The notes under the pieces: generated by a model
The model's input: only the letters and a program-made list of their open reading frames with translations
Database searches by the model: none
What the model was told of the DNA's origin: nothing
Shown: in pieces, positions 35,982 through 45,594 of the stretch
Layout: each line of letters begins with the position of its first letter
How positions within the stretch are numbered: position 1 is the stretch's first letter
Position numbers and translations under genes: made by a program
DNA from: Castor canadensis
Taxonomy: Eukaryota; Chordata; Mammalia; Rodentia; Castoridae
Assembly: GCF_047511655.1 (NCBI RefSeq)
Contig: NC_133390.1
Span: forward strand, 127,029,583-127,093,582
Direction: 5' to 3'
DNA length: 64,000 bases

Positions 35982-36384
35982 AGGTGAGATAGGCGATTCC
36001 TAAATCTTCCACTGTGCATCGATTAGTCAGCTTCCAGAGTGACTAGAGCGGGGCTGACGTCTCATTTTCCATGGTCTCCTGTTGTCTCTGGGAAGTGGGG
36101 TTCTGCTGGGGAAGGGTGTGAGCATTCCAGAGGGTGATCTTGCCCAGTGAAGCTGGGTCATGGATGCACTCCCACTTGAGAGAAGCTGGCTTCATTCAGC
36201 TGTGGTGGATCCAGGGAACAACCTCTGCTACTTTAACTGTGGTGGGGGAGGATAAAACAACAACAAAAGGGCCCTTCCAGTGGGGCATTAACGGTTTAAC
36301 CTTCCATTCTTTTATCCAAACAGCATCCCCTGGTTTATAAGGGTGTGTGGTAGTTGTCAGGCTAACAGGGAGTCTCTTTCTTAC

Positions 36385-38740
36385 CTAGTCATTGATTTTT
36401 GAGAGAGTCAACCCGAGGGCCTGCATCTGCTGTCTCAGGGTGAGGTTACCTATTTCCTTAAGGTCCCCTTGCAGGCCCTTGATTAAAGGGGATGGATGCC
36501 CAAAAAGAATTTCAAAAAGAGAGAGGCCTGTCCATTTGGCGAGGCCAGACCTAATCCTGAGCAAGGCTACGGATAGTAACTGACCCCACTGTAGGTGGGT
36601 CTCCTGGCATAGTTTTCCCAATTGCAACTTTAGAGTCCTGTTCATGTGTTCTTTCTTTGGGGGGCAGTAGGTTGTGTGCAGCTTCCAGATTATTCCTAAG
36701 GCCTTAGCCACACTGCACCACCTCAGCCACAAAGGCCAGCCCATTGTCCTATCCAATAGACACAGGTATTCTGAACTGAGGGATGATTTCCCTTAACAGA
36801 CACCTGGCCACTTCCCAGGCTATGTCAGTCCAAGTAGGGAAGGCTTTCACCCATCCTGAGAAGTTACAGAAAAACACCAGCAAATATTTACATCCTCTGC
36901 CCTGTGGCATCTCAGTAAAGTCCACAATCAGGTTTTCAAAAGGAGCTCCTCCAACACTTTGCGCTTGGGGTGGTGCTCTTGGCCCTTTTCGGGGATTGTT
37001 TTTGGCACAAAAAGTGGACCTCTCACATATGCTGGAGATTTGAGACATAAAACACTGGGTCATGGTGGTCTTGAGAGCTATCTGCTCTGAGTGAGTTCCT
37101 TCATGGAACTGTTTGACAAATGTGGGAGCTAGTGATTCTCGAATTGCAATACAATCATCAGCAAGCTTCCACCATTCTTTTGGTAGAAAATTTCCTCCTT
37201 CAGTCTCAAAGCAAGCCTGTTCTTGTGAAGTATACCATGGGTCCCATTGAGATAAAGAGTATGGAAACAAGACGGCTGTCAGTGAAGTTGAAATTTGTCC
37301 TCCTGTGAGAACTGCTTGTTTGACTTCCCTATCAGCTTTTCAGTTTCCCCAAACAGATGTTGTCTCCCCTTCTGGTGGCCTCAGCAGTGTATGACTGCTA
37401 CTCATTAGGGGCCATACAGCTTCTAGCAAATCCAGAATTTCTTGTTCATACTTCAAAACAGAGTAGTAAACTCAGACTGTGAGTTCTTGTCCCAACGTAA
37501 GTTTGCCTGCTTCAGCCACCAAGACGTCAGTGGCCACCAGGGCACTCAGGCAGGGGATCCAGTCCCACAAAACTGCATCGAGTTGCTTTGATAAATAGGC
37601 AACCAGGCAGTGCCAGGAACCTAGTAGCAGGGTCAAGACTCCCACAGCTGTCCCCAGTCTCTTACATATAGTAAGAAGGCCTTCATCACATCTGGCAGGC
37701 ATAGAGTAGGGGTGTTTGTGAGTTCCCTTTTAATTTCTGAAAAGGCCTTTTCTTGCTCCTCTCCTGATATCATGGGTTCTTGTCCTCCCCACTTTGTGGC
37801 TTCATAAAGGGGTTTTGTCAAGAGAGAGTAATTGGGGATCCAGATCCAGCAGAAAACTGCAGTCCCTTGATATTCTCTAATCAGTTGATAGGTCTTGGGG
37901 GCTGGAATGGAACAGTAGGCCTGTTTCCTCTCAGGGACCAGTCTATGTTGTCCTTGTGACAGGTGAAACCCGAGGTATTTGACAATATCCTAGCAAATCT
38001 GGGCTTTCTTTCAGGAAATCTTACACCCTGTCTTCCACAAAAGGGAGAGGAGGAGGCGAGTTCCTTCCATACAGTCCTCCTGAGTTGGTCCAGCCAACAG
38101 AAGGTCATCTACATACTGCAGGAGTATGTAGCCATGCTGGTCAGCTGGAAAAACCTTTAGGTCAGATGCCAGGGCAGTCCCAAAGATAGTGGAAGTTTTG
38201 AAGTCTTGTGGAAACTGAGTCCAAGTCAATTGTCCCTATTTTCCAGTACTAGGACTTTCTCATTGGTAGGCAAAGATGGGTTGGCTCTGTGGGGCCAGGC
38301 AGATGCAGAAAAACGCATCCTTAAGGTCCAAGCAGGTAAAGAAGTTTGCCTCAGCTGGGATAAAAGGCCCAAAAGTGTGTGGGTTTGGGACCACAGGGTG
38401 TAAAGTGACAGTTGCTGAGTTGACTGCATGGAGGTAGATGCTTTTGGATCCCAATTTGGGCCTTGAAAGGAATGTAGTATTGCTTCTGGCTAACAGGAAT
38501 AGCTCCTGGTTTTAATTGTATCACCACCGGAGGTATTTGTCCTCAGCCCATACTCCTGGAATCTTAAAGGGAAGCTCAGGAATCTCTTTTTTAGAGGAAC
38601 AGAGTTGCCATTCCTCTTCCTGTGCAACCGTGAAAGTTGGGTCTTGGCTTCAGGTCTTCTCAGCTTTAAGGCTGCCATGCTGTCAAAAGTTATCTGTGCC
38701 CTTAGTTTGCACAACAAGTCTCTGCCCATCAAGGCCACAG
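36385..38740 (-). pseudogene. ERV pol remnant (protease end, RT, RNase H, integrase)
   Basis: Read on the minus strand in order: protease end near 38,690, reverse transcriptase with a YVDD active-site motif at 38,104-38,115, an RNase H-like block near 37,470-37,700, then integrase. The integrase has a zinc-binding HEGTH followed by a paired-Cys segment (36,749-37,270), and its C-terminal part is at 36,385-36,756. At least six frame breaks separate the blocks. The layout and motifs are gammaretrovirus-like (class I ERV). It is inactive. Confidence 0.82.
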
Positions 38741-38925
38741 GGCAATCAGGAAGGTAGAGATCTCATGCCTTACTTCATGATTTCCAAGACTGCATTTTCT
38801 AGATACAAGGAAGGGACACCAAGTCTGATCCCCATGACCCCAACAATGGTTGCATGTCTCTGTGAGAGAGGGCCCACTGGTTGGGTTATAACTAAATGGT
38901 TAGTGCCAGTGTCCACCATTAGAGG

Positions 38926-40765
38926 TCAACAGGACAGCACCCTACCTTCATTCAGACCATAGACTTCTAGGGACCCAGTAGAATGGAGTTGGTCTGTCCT
39001 AATCCTCCTCACAATCCTCAAAAGTGGCCAGTCCAATGATGACTTCCTCCCAGCGGCCACTTCTCCCCTAAGCAGGTCAATACTTTCCTTCAATAACCTG
39101 GCCTCTGCCTCTGGTCTGGGGAAGCCTTCTGGGGTTCCCTGGGCCATTGGGGACATTCATTTTTCCAGTGTCCTTTCTGACAATTGTAGGCACACTGTCT
39201 CACCTTAGTTCACTCTAGGTGAGCCCATTCAGGGGGTGCTGACCACCACCCACAGGGATTGCCTTTCCTCTGCCACAGCTGGCCTGTCCAGCTAGAGCTG
39301 TAGCAAGGAGGTCCATCTTCCTTTTCATCTTTATATTGGCCTCTCGTTTGGCCTCCTGATCTCGATTGACAAAGACTTTTGTGGCAACTCCAGAAGCTGG
39401 CTGGCATTCATACCCACAAACCCCTCAAGCTTTTGCAATTTTTGCCTTACATCCATCCCCCAGGCCTGGCTGACAAAAGTTGCATTAATCATCCTCTGGT
39501 TTTTGGCCGCCTCTGGGTTGAAAGGGGTGTACAGGTGGAAGGCCTCACATAGTCACTTATAAAACTGGCTAGGGCTTCATCTGGCCCTTGGTGGACTTCT
39601 GTTGTCTTACTCATGTTCATAGCCTTTTCCCCTCTTTCCTTCATACTCCTAATAATGCCTCCTGACACCGCTCAAGCCACTGGTAATCTTGGTCATCATT
39701 AGGGTCCCAGTGGGGGTCCTCCTTGGGGAACTGGCCCTGAGCATAGGTTTGGACATTTAGAATGTCCACAGGGGCATGACTTTCCAGCCACTTTAGAGCC
39801 ACCAAGGTGGCTCCTCAGCATTGCTCCTCAGTATTGGAGTCAGAAGAAGCTGTCAGCAGTCTGTCCAGGTGGGCTTATGAGTTTGGATGATGGGCTGCAT
39901 TAGATCAATCGGGGTCTGAGGCTTCTCCATGAAGGAGGGGGTGTGGTGCTTCCAGTTAAGGAGGTCTGTGGTGGTGAAGGGCTGGTAGACGAATGTTCAC
40001 CTTCCTCCTTGTATCTGACCATGATGGTCATAATATATTGGGCCCTGGACCTCTCTCAGGGGCATCTGCAGAGTGGTGGGTCCTGGGGGAAAGGCTAGGC
40101 CCATAGTGGGACTGTTCAAGTGTTCCTGGTTGAACCTAGCAATCAATCTTACAGGGAGCTGTGGAGTGAGAACAGTGGGCTTGGAGTGAGCATGAGGTTC
40201 CTGGGGCCTGAGGAAGGCGGGGTTGCTGCAATCTCAAGGACTCCTGGGCCTAGCCTTGTAGGCATAATTGCTGCTGGGGCTTTGCCATTGGATGCTGCTT
40301 CCCCTTTGAAGGGTGGAGGCAAAGGGGCGGAAGGCAGTGGCAAAGGGGGTACAGTGGCACATAAGTGGGTGGGGTCTCCTCAGGGACCCCACTAATATGG
40401 GTTTCTGTGCCTTTTACATTTTTCCCTGCTCTTGAAAATTGTGGCCACTCTGGCTACCATGACCCTACATGCTTCCTCTAGGTGGAGCTTTAGCCATGTG
40501 GGCCAACTGAGGACTGCATCCTGCCAGCAATCAAAATAAGGGAATTGATCTGGGTGTCCAGGTTCCCCTACAACCACTTCAAAAACTCTATTGACTAGGA
40601 CCTTATCTAATGACCCCTCCGAGGGCCATTGTACACCAGAAGTAGGCCAGTATATTTCACAGAAGGCCCTATATCTGCCAGGAGTCAGCTTGACCCTGTA
40701 ATCTCCATTAAATCCCCTTAAAGTTCTTGAGCATTGTTACTCTGACCTCCTCCCATTCCTCCCAT
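38926..40765 (-). pseudogene. ERV gag remnant
   Basis: A matrix-like region near 40,390-40,765 contains WPTSGVQWPSEGSLD and FPYFDCWQDAV. The middle, proline-rich and capsid parts are broken by many stops. A nucleocapsid zinc-knuckle-like stretch (CAYNCQKGHWKNEC) lies near 39,160-39,200; its second Cys is one position late compared with the usual CX2CX4HX4C. Gag-to-pol order on the minus strand is preserved. Confidence 0.72.
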
Positions 40766-41411
40766 CTGTCAGACATCAAGACAGAGACAGAGATGAAAGG
40801 GATAAGGGCTGTAGAGAGGAGGTAAGGGGTCCTCCTCTCTGGCACACAGGAAAACAAATAATACCACTCACTTTGTTTGTCTCTGGCTGCTCCCCTCACA
40901 GGGATTTAGGTGTCTCTTGGCCATAGTGAGTTAACATAAGCCCTGGACTAAAGGCCCTGTCAGGGCTATCAGTGGACCATATGAGTTTGCAATGGCCCTG
41001 CAGATCAGGACTCCACATTCACTTCGCAGGTGGACTGCATCTCAGGCTCACACTTTTACACTCTCACACAGCAGAGGACTTCCACCCTGTTCCCTGAACC
41101 CAAGAGACACAGTTTCACCACAAAAGGCAGTTACTTAAGTGTCTCTGTTTCTGGGAGTTGATCAGAGTCCCCTGCTGCCTCCTGAGACAGGTCTGAATTT
41201 GAACCTGGTTTCTTACCAGTCTGATGAGCAGGTTTCCCAGTTTGGTTCCCAAGCCTTTCTGGGTTCCTTTGTGCAAATGAAACTCACCTCCTTGGTTCAC
41301 TGGGAGAAAGGCTTCCTAAGATCAAGGCTTCTGGTGGCACCTGGTAAGGTTGGCCTCTTGGCAGGCTGGAGATGCTGAGCTGGCAACAAGGTGAAAACAC
41401 TGCCCTCCAAA
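40766..41411 (-). mobile_element. ERV leader
   Basis: This is untranslated sequence between the primer-binding site and the gag region of the minus-strand provirus. No open frame of note on the sense strand. Confidence 0.55.
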
Positions 41412-41429
41412 TCCCAGACGAGTGCCCCA
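41412..41429 (-). other. ERV primer-binding site, tRNA-Pro-like
   Basis: On the minus strand TGGGGCACTCGTCTGGGA follows the LTR after TTTC. It is close to the proline-tRNA site used by many gammaretroviruses, which fixes this LTR as the 5' one. Confidence 0.75.
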
Positions 41430-41433
41430 GAAA

Positions 41434-41767
41434 TGTAGCAGGATGGCTCAGACAGAGACAGGGCACTAAAGCTTTTGGGAAGCAAGTTTATTAAGCATGC
41501 CAGCAGCAACTCAGTGTACTCAAGTCCAAAGGCTGAGCCCCAAGAACAAAAGGGGTTTTCCTTATACCATTTAGAGCAATTTACAGAAATGGGAGGTAAA
41601 AGCTTGTTCCATACATGGTCACATATTATTTCATTGGCTATTTTAACCTCTGGGGTGAGGTGATCCTTCTCTAGTGTTGCCCCAGGTGACATACTCAAAT
41701 CTGTTTTTTGTTTCACTGTAGCACTCATTATTCTCTCATTATCACCCATCCTTGCCTTCCTGCTACA
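41434..41767 (-). mobile_element. ERV 5' LTR, 334 bp
   Basis: Terminal inverted repeats TGTAGCAGGA and TCCTGCTACA bound the element. Minus-strand reading shows AATAAA near 41,490 and a TTAAAATA-type box near 41,640. The primer-binding site follows directly. It resembles the LTR at 24,686. Confidence 0.85.
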
Positions 41768-42160
41768 GGAAACTGATACACAGCCACTGGTAGTGTAAAG
41801 GACAAATTATAGCATATTTGTACAATTGAAGTATTATGCTATAATGAGAATAATGATCACTGCATGCAACAAAATGAAAGAACCATCCATGTGATAGCAG
41901 AAGATGCCTGGTGCAGAAGAATATGAAGCCTAAGTAAGATTCCACTGATAGAAGGCTTAAAAGTAAGCAAAACCTACCTCTGGGTTTTGAGATTAGGCAT
42001 GGTTTCTTGGCAGTGGGAGTAACTGAAGGGCACTGGAAGTTTCTGAGGATGCTGGAAATACTTTCTTATCTTGGTGCTTGGTTATGAGATTACTTTGTGA
42101 TATTTCAAATCATACATTCATAATTTTTCTGTATTTGTGCACTCCAATAAAAAGTATGCT
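41768..42160 (+). mobile_element. MaLR LTR tail and L1M fragment
   Basis: GGAAACTGATACAC (41,768-41,781) looks like the tail of the LTR that starts at 24,345. It is followed by old L1-like 3' sequence (TATGCTATAATGAGAATAAT, then GCAGTGGGAGTAACTGAAGG). Confidence 0.5.
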
Positions 42161-42192
42161 TAATAACAAAAAAGTTAGTTAAAAAACACAAA

Positions 42193-42412
42193 TACCCAGC
42201 TGGGCGCCTGAGGCTCACATCTGTAATACTATTTGGGAGACTGAGATAGGCAGGATTGTAGTTTGAAGCCATCCCAGGCAAATAATTTTGTGAGCCCCAT
42301 GTCCAAAAGGAGCACAGCAAAATGGGCTAGAGGTGTGACTCAAGCAGTAGGGCACCTGCTTTGCAAGCACAAAGCCCTGAGTTCAAACTCCAGTCCAAAA
42401 AAGAAAATTCCC
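42193..42412 (+). repeat. Composite SINE
   Basis: The B1-like half (GGCTCACATCTGTAATAC) and the ID-like half (GTGACTCAAGCAGTAGGGC, then GAGTTCAAACTCCAGTCC) are both present. Confidence 0.85.
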
Positions 42413-42691
42413 TTGCAAAAATAGGCTTAAGGTATAGATACAGTAAATGCAAGGCTCTACATCCCACACAGAGCAATTTCTGAGGATTTTACAGTAAAGT
42501 CCAATGTCACATGTACACAAAAGTGAACTGGTGTGTGCATGACCACAACAGAAAGAGATACATCAAAGTACACCATGATGTACACTTGGTATCTTTTTTC
42601 ATGAGTGCCACTTATTTCATTAAGTGCTACTTTAGAAAAAACTACATTACCAAAACTGCAGAATGCTTTTTGAACTAGATCTCTCAAAAGG

Positions 42692-42967
42692 CATTTTTTT
42701 TTCATGGTACTGGAGACTGAACTCAGATACTGAACACATGCTCAGCAAGCACTCTACCACTGAACAGACTCCCAGATCCTTTTATCTTGAGGCAGGATTA
42801 CTACATTACCCAGGCTGGCCTCAATCATCAAATCCTCCTTCCTTAGCCTCCAGAGAAGTTGGGATTACAGTTGAGTTTTGGTTTTTTTTTTGCAGTACTG
42901 GGGTTTGAACTTAAGACCTTACACTTGCTAGGAAGGTACTCAACTGCTTGAGACACACACCAGCCCT
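42692..42967 (-). repeat. Composite SINE followed by ID-like SINE
   Basis: An inverted ID-like/B1-like unit (42,692-42,870) is followed by a second inverted ID-like unit (42,880-42,967, TTTGAACTTAAGACCTTACA). Confidence 0.8.
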
Positions 42968-43018
42968 TCCTTCAATGGCATGTTTTTCTCATTTTATGAG
43001 ATTAACATGTCTTCATAA

Positions 43019-43405
43019 GGGCTGGAAGTGTGACTTTGAGGCAGGCTAGAAGGGAAAGCTTGAGACTCATATGTAGGTTGCCCAGGGATGGCCCAGGACT
43101 CCGTCACCTAGCTGGGTACCACCCATGCCCCTCCCCAATCCTTGATTATTGGATGAGAATCACCTGGTTCCTCCCTTCCCATAGATCAGGTTCCTTCCTT
43201 CTGATATATCAGCTTAAGTTTTAAAAGCACCTGAAAAAGAAAAGCAGGCTCTCTGCCTGCAGACTCCACCTGTGCCTCACCATGCTCTCCTCCTCCCCCC
43301 AACATTTAATAAACCTTATTTACATCCACGTTTTGCTTGGATTCTTCCACGCCAGAATGCAAGAACCAAGAGCCCTGAGTTCAAGCTCAGTACCACCAAA
43401 ACCAA
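43019..43405 (+). mobile_element. LTR inserted within an ID-like SINE
   Basis: An ID-like start (GGGCTGGAAGTGTGACTT) at 43,019-43,036 and an ID-like end (GAGCCCTGAGTTCAAGCTCAG) at 43,369 are separated by about 330 bp. That insert has LTR traits: C-rich U3-like sequence, a TTTAATAAA signal near 43,306 and a T-rich U5-like end. The LTR is therefore younger than this SINE copy. Confidence 0.6.
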
Positions 43406-43554
43406 GTGTTTTCAAAAATTAATTTTCCATGCCCAGGCAGGAATATAACCACATGGAAATACATCATTACCCTTGTGTATTTTTAGCATTTTTATTCAAT
43501 TATAAGGTGCAAATTCCAAATGTTATTGTAAAACTAAACAGATTTTAAAGTATT

Positions 43555-43643
43555 TTTCTGTTTTTGAGACAGGGTCTCACTATGTAGCCCAGGCTGGTCT
43601 CAAAATCCCAAGTGTTAGAATTAAGACACACACCACGCCTGTC
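43555..43643 (-). repeat. B1-like SINE
   Basis: GAGACAGGGTCTCACTATGT and CCCAGGCTGGTCTC mark a reversed B1-like unit. Confidence 0.82.
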
Positions 43644-43781
43644 CAGTTTTAGTGAAAAGATTATTGCTAGGTAACAGAGGTACTGTCTTCTAACATTCTA
43701 TTGAAAATAAATCTTTGGAATCTATATTTCAAAGTAGGAAAAATCTAGGGTTATTTTGTTTAACAAACAACAACAAAAGAC

Positions 43782-44196
43782 TGTTAGTCACTTTCTATTG
43801 CTGACAAAATACCTGAAAAAGGAGTGAGGTTTAGAAGGACTTATTTTGGCTCACTTACATGCTCTGCTGTTTCTGGACCCATGCATGGTGAGGAAGATTG
43901 TTATGGTGGAGAAAAGTGGCTCACCTCATGGAAAACAGGAGTCAGAGAGGACAAGAGCAGAAAGGGGACCAGGGATAAAGTATGCCCTTCAAAATCCCAC
44001 CCCAGTGACCTATGCCTCCAAGGGACCACCTCCTAGATTCCACCACTTCTCAATATAGCCATCAAATTATGAGTCCATTAGGTCAGAATCCTCATGGTCC
44101 AGTAACTTCCTCAAAGCCTCGCCTCTGGGCATTGCGCTGGGGACCAAGCCTTCAATCCCAGGGTTTTTGGGGGGACACTTTATTGCAAACCCTAAC
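43782..44196 (+). mobile_element. LTR-like repeat, 415 bp
   Basis: TGTTAGTCACTTTC at the left and CCCTAACA at the right are inverted ends. The interior (TTGCTGACAAAATACCTG, ATTATGAGTCCATTAGG) has the order of a MaLR/ERVL-type rodent LTR. No clear target duplication is seen. Confidence 0.55.
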
Positions 44197-44611
44197 ACTT
44201 ATTTAAGCCAGTCACCATTTTCCTCTGTCTGAAATGATACATTAGGTCAAATGTGGATGTGTTCTTTAGCAGAACTTTAATAAAAAGATTAACTGGTTCT
44301 TAAGAATGTTCTAAAAGAAGCACTGAAAACTAAACTAGTAGTAGGCACTGTCAGCCTGTAAGAGAGTAGCTGGATGTGAGAGCCTTCACCAAGCTTCTGA
44401 ACAGCTTTTTCCCATTAAATGATGACTGCATCTTTATCTACTGAAAATGCTGGACTAAAAGTCTTTAGTTTGTCTTTGAGAAAGATCAGGATGCTGAGTA
44501 ATCCTATTATTATGTCAAACTTTTCAAATTACTAACAAATCACATTCCTTAGCCAACAAATACATACTCAGATATGTATATAGAAAATGCAACAAGTTAT
44601 TTGAACCTGAA
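44197..44611. other. Intergenic, no gene seen
   Basis: This is AT-rich sequence downstream of the predicted DYNC1LI1 poly(A) site. On the minus strand a T/G-rich patch near 44,545-44,575 could serve the downstream cleavage element. Confidence 0.45.
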
Positions 44612-44627
44612 TGCAGAGAATAAATAC

Positions 44628-44633
44628 TTTATT
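44628..44633 (-). terminator. DYNC1LI1: DYNC1LI1 polyadenylation signal (candidate)
   Basis: A canonical AATAAA on the minus strand lies about 850 bp past the stop, with T/G-rich sequence downstream. Another AATAAA only 9 bp past the stop (45,473-45,468) is probably not used. Confidence 0.55.
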
Positions 44634-44687
44634 AACTGATTATAGTTGAAAGTCACAAACAAAAAAGAGTATATTAAGGCAGAGCCA

Positions 44688-44761
44688 TATATATATATGT
44701 GTGTATATATATACACACACACACACACACACATACACATAGATATGTATGTGTGTGTGTG

Positions 44762-44805
<44 letters not shown>
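44688..44805. repeat. Compound microsatellite (TA)(CA)(TG)(TA)(GA)
   Basis: Blocks of TA, CA, TG, TA and GA follow each other. The CA and TG blocks are self-complementary and could fold into one long hairpin. It lies in the predicted DYNC1LI1 3'UTR. Confidence 0.95.
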
Positions 44806-44809
<4 letters not shown>

Positions 44810-45481
44810 AATTCAAAGACTGTTATGTCTTTACATTTTTATAACCTCTGCATTTTTCTTTTATACATTTAGGTAGTGTGCTTTCTTTCCTTCTCAGTTA
44901 AAGAAACATCTTGGCCAATAATTCCAAATCATATTTTGATGACAACTTACAGGATCACTGATTGAGACAATGCTAACTGATGGTTTTCTCAGCATATCCA
45001 GTATGTGTTGGTACATTTATGTCAATTGACAATTGATCACTTTTTCAGCAAAAGACACATTTTAAAAAAATGATTTTAATAGTCTTAACTAAAACAAGTG
45101 TAGACTTGCAAGTCAGTCAAATGCCCAAATTTCATGTTTTCAGTCCTTCCTGAAACATGGTTTACATAACCTATAGATATGAATGATCACATGGTTCTAT
45201 TACTGACCTATAAATTTTGAGATTTTCAAAGTCCAAAATTACCCTTATGTAAAATGGCAATGCAAATAGCTATTCTACATAATGTAGAATAAATTTTCTT
45301 CTGCATATCTCCTCTTATAAAAATGGGCAGCCACCAAAAAAAGTAAAATAAAATAAAAAAGGACATAAACTTAGTTATCTGTAAAAGCACTCCAGCTCCC
45401 TAATTCCACCTTCGAAGGAAAAGGCAGAGGCAAGTTTACATTATCCCAGAAAACTGAAAAAAATGGCTTTATTTGGTATCT

Positions 45482-45594
45482 TCAAGAAGCTTCTCCTTCT
45501 GTAGGAGACGTAGGTGTTGTAGGAGAAACCGAAACTGGTTTTCGTGTAATTCTGTCTAGCTCTGCGTGAACGTCTGACAGGACAGGCTTCTGGC
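45482..45594 (-). CDS. DYNC1LI1: DYNC1LI1 exon 13 (last coding part)
   Basis: This encodes (G)[19 protein letters not shown] through SPTEGEAS and TGA at 45,484-45,482. The acceptor is TTGTAG and the entry codon G|GC completes the Gly begun in exon 12. Confidence 0.96.

Larger units (their letters stand above)
44612..45481 (-). other. DYNC1LI1: DYNC1LI1 3'UTR (predicted)
   Basis: This runs from the stop codon to the AATAAA at 44,633-44,628 plus about 20 bp. It is AT-rich and contains the microsatellite at 44,690-44,804. The extent is inferred from the signal and not measured. Confidence 0.6.

Noticed and set aside
38516..38962. 148-codon plus-strand open frame
   Set aside because: It is the complement of the ERV protease/RT region; the minus strand carries the recognisable protein.
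45468..45473. AATAAA on the minus strand 9 bp past the DYNC1LI1 stop
   Set aside because: Cleavage this close would leave almost no 3'UTR; the signal at 44,628 is more likely.
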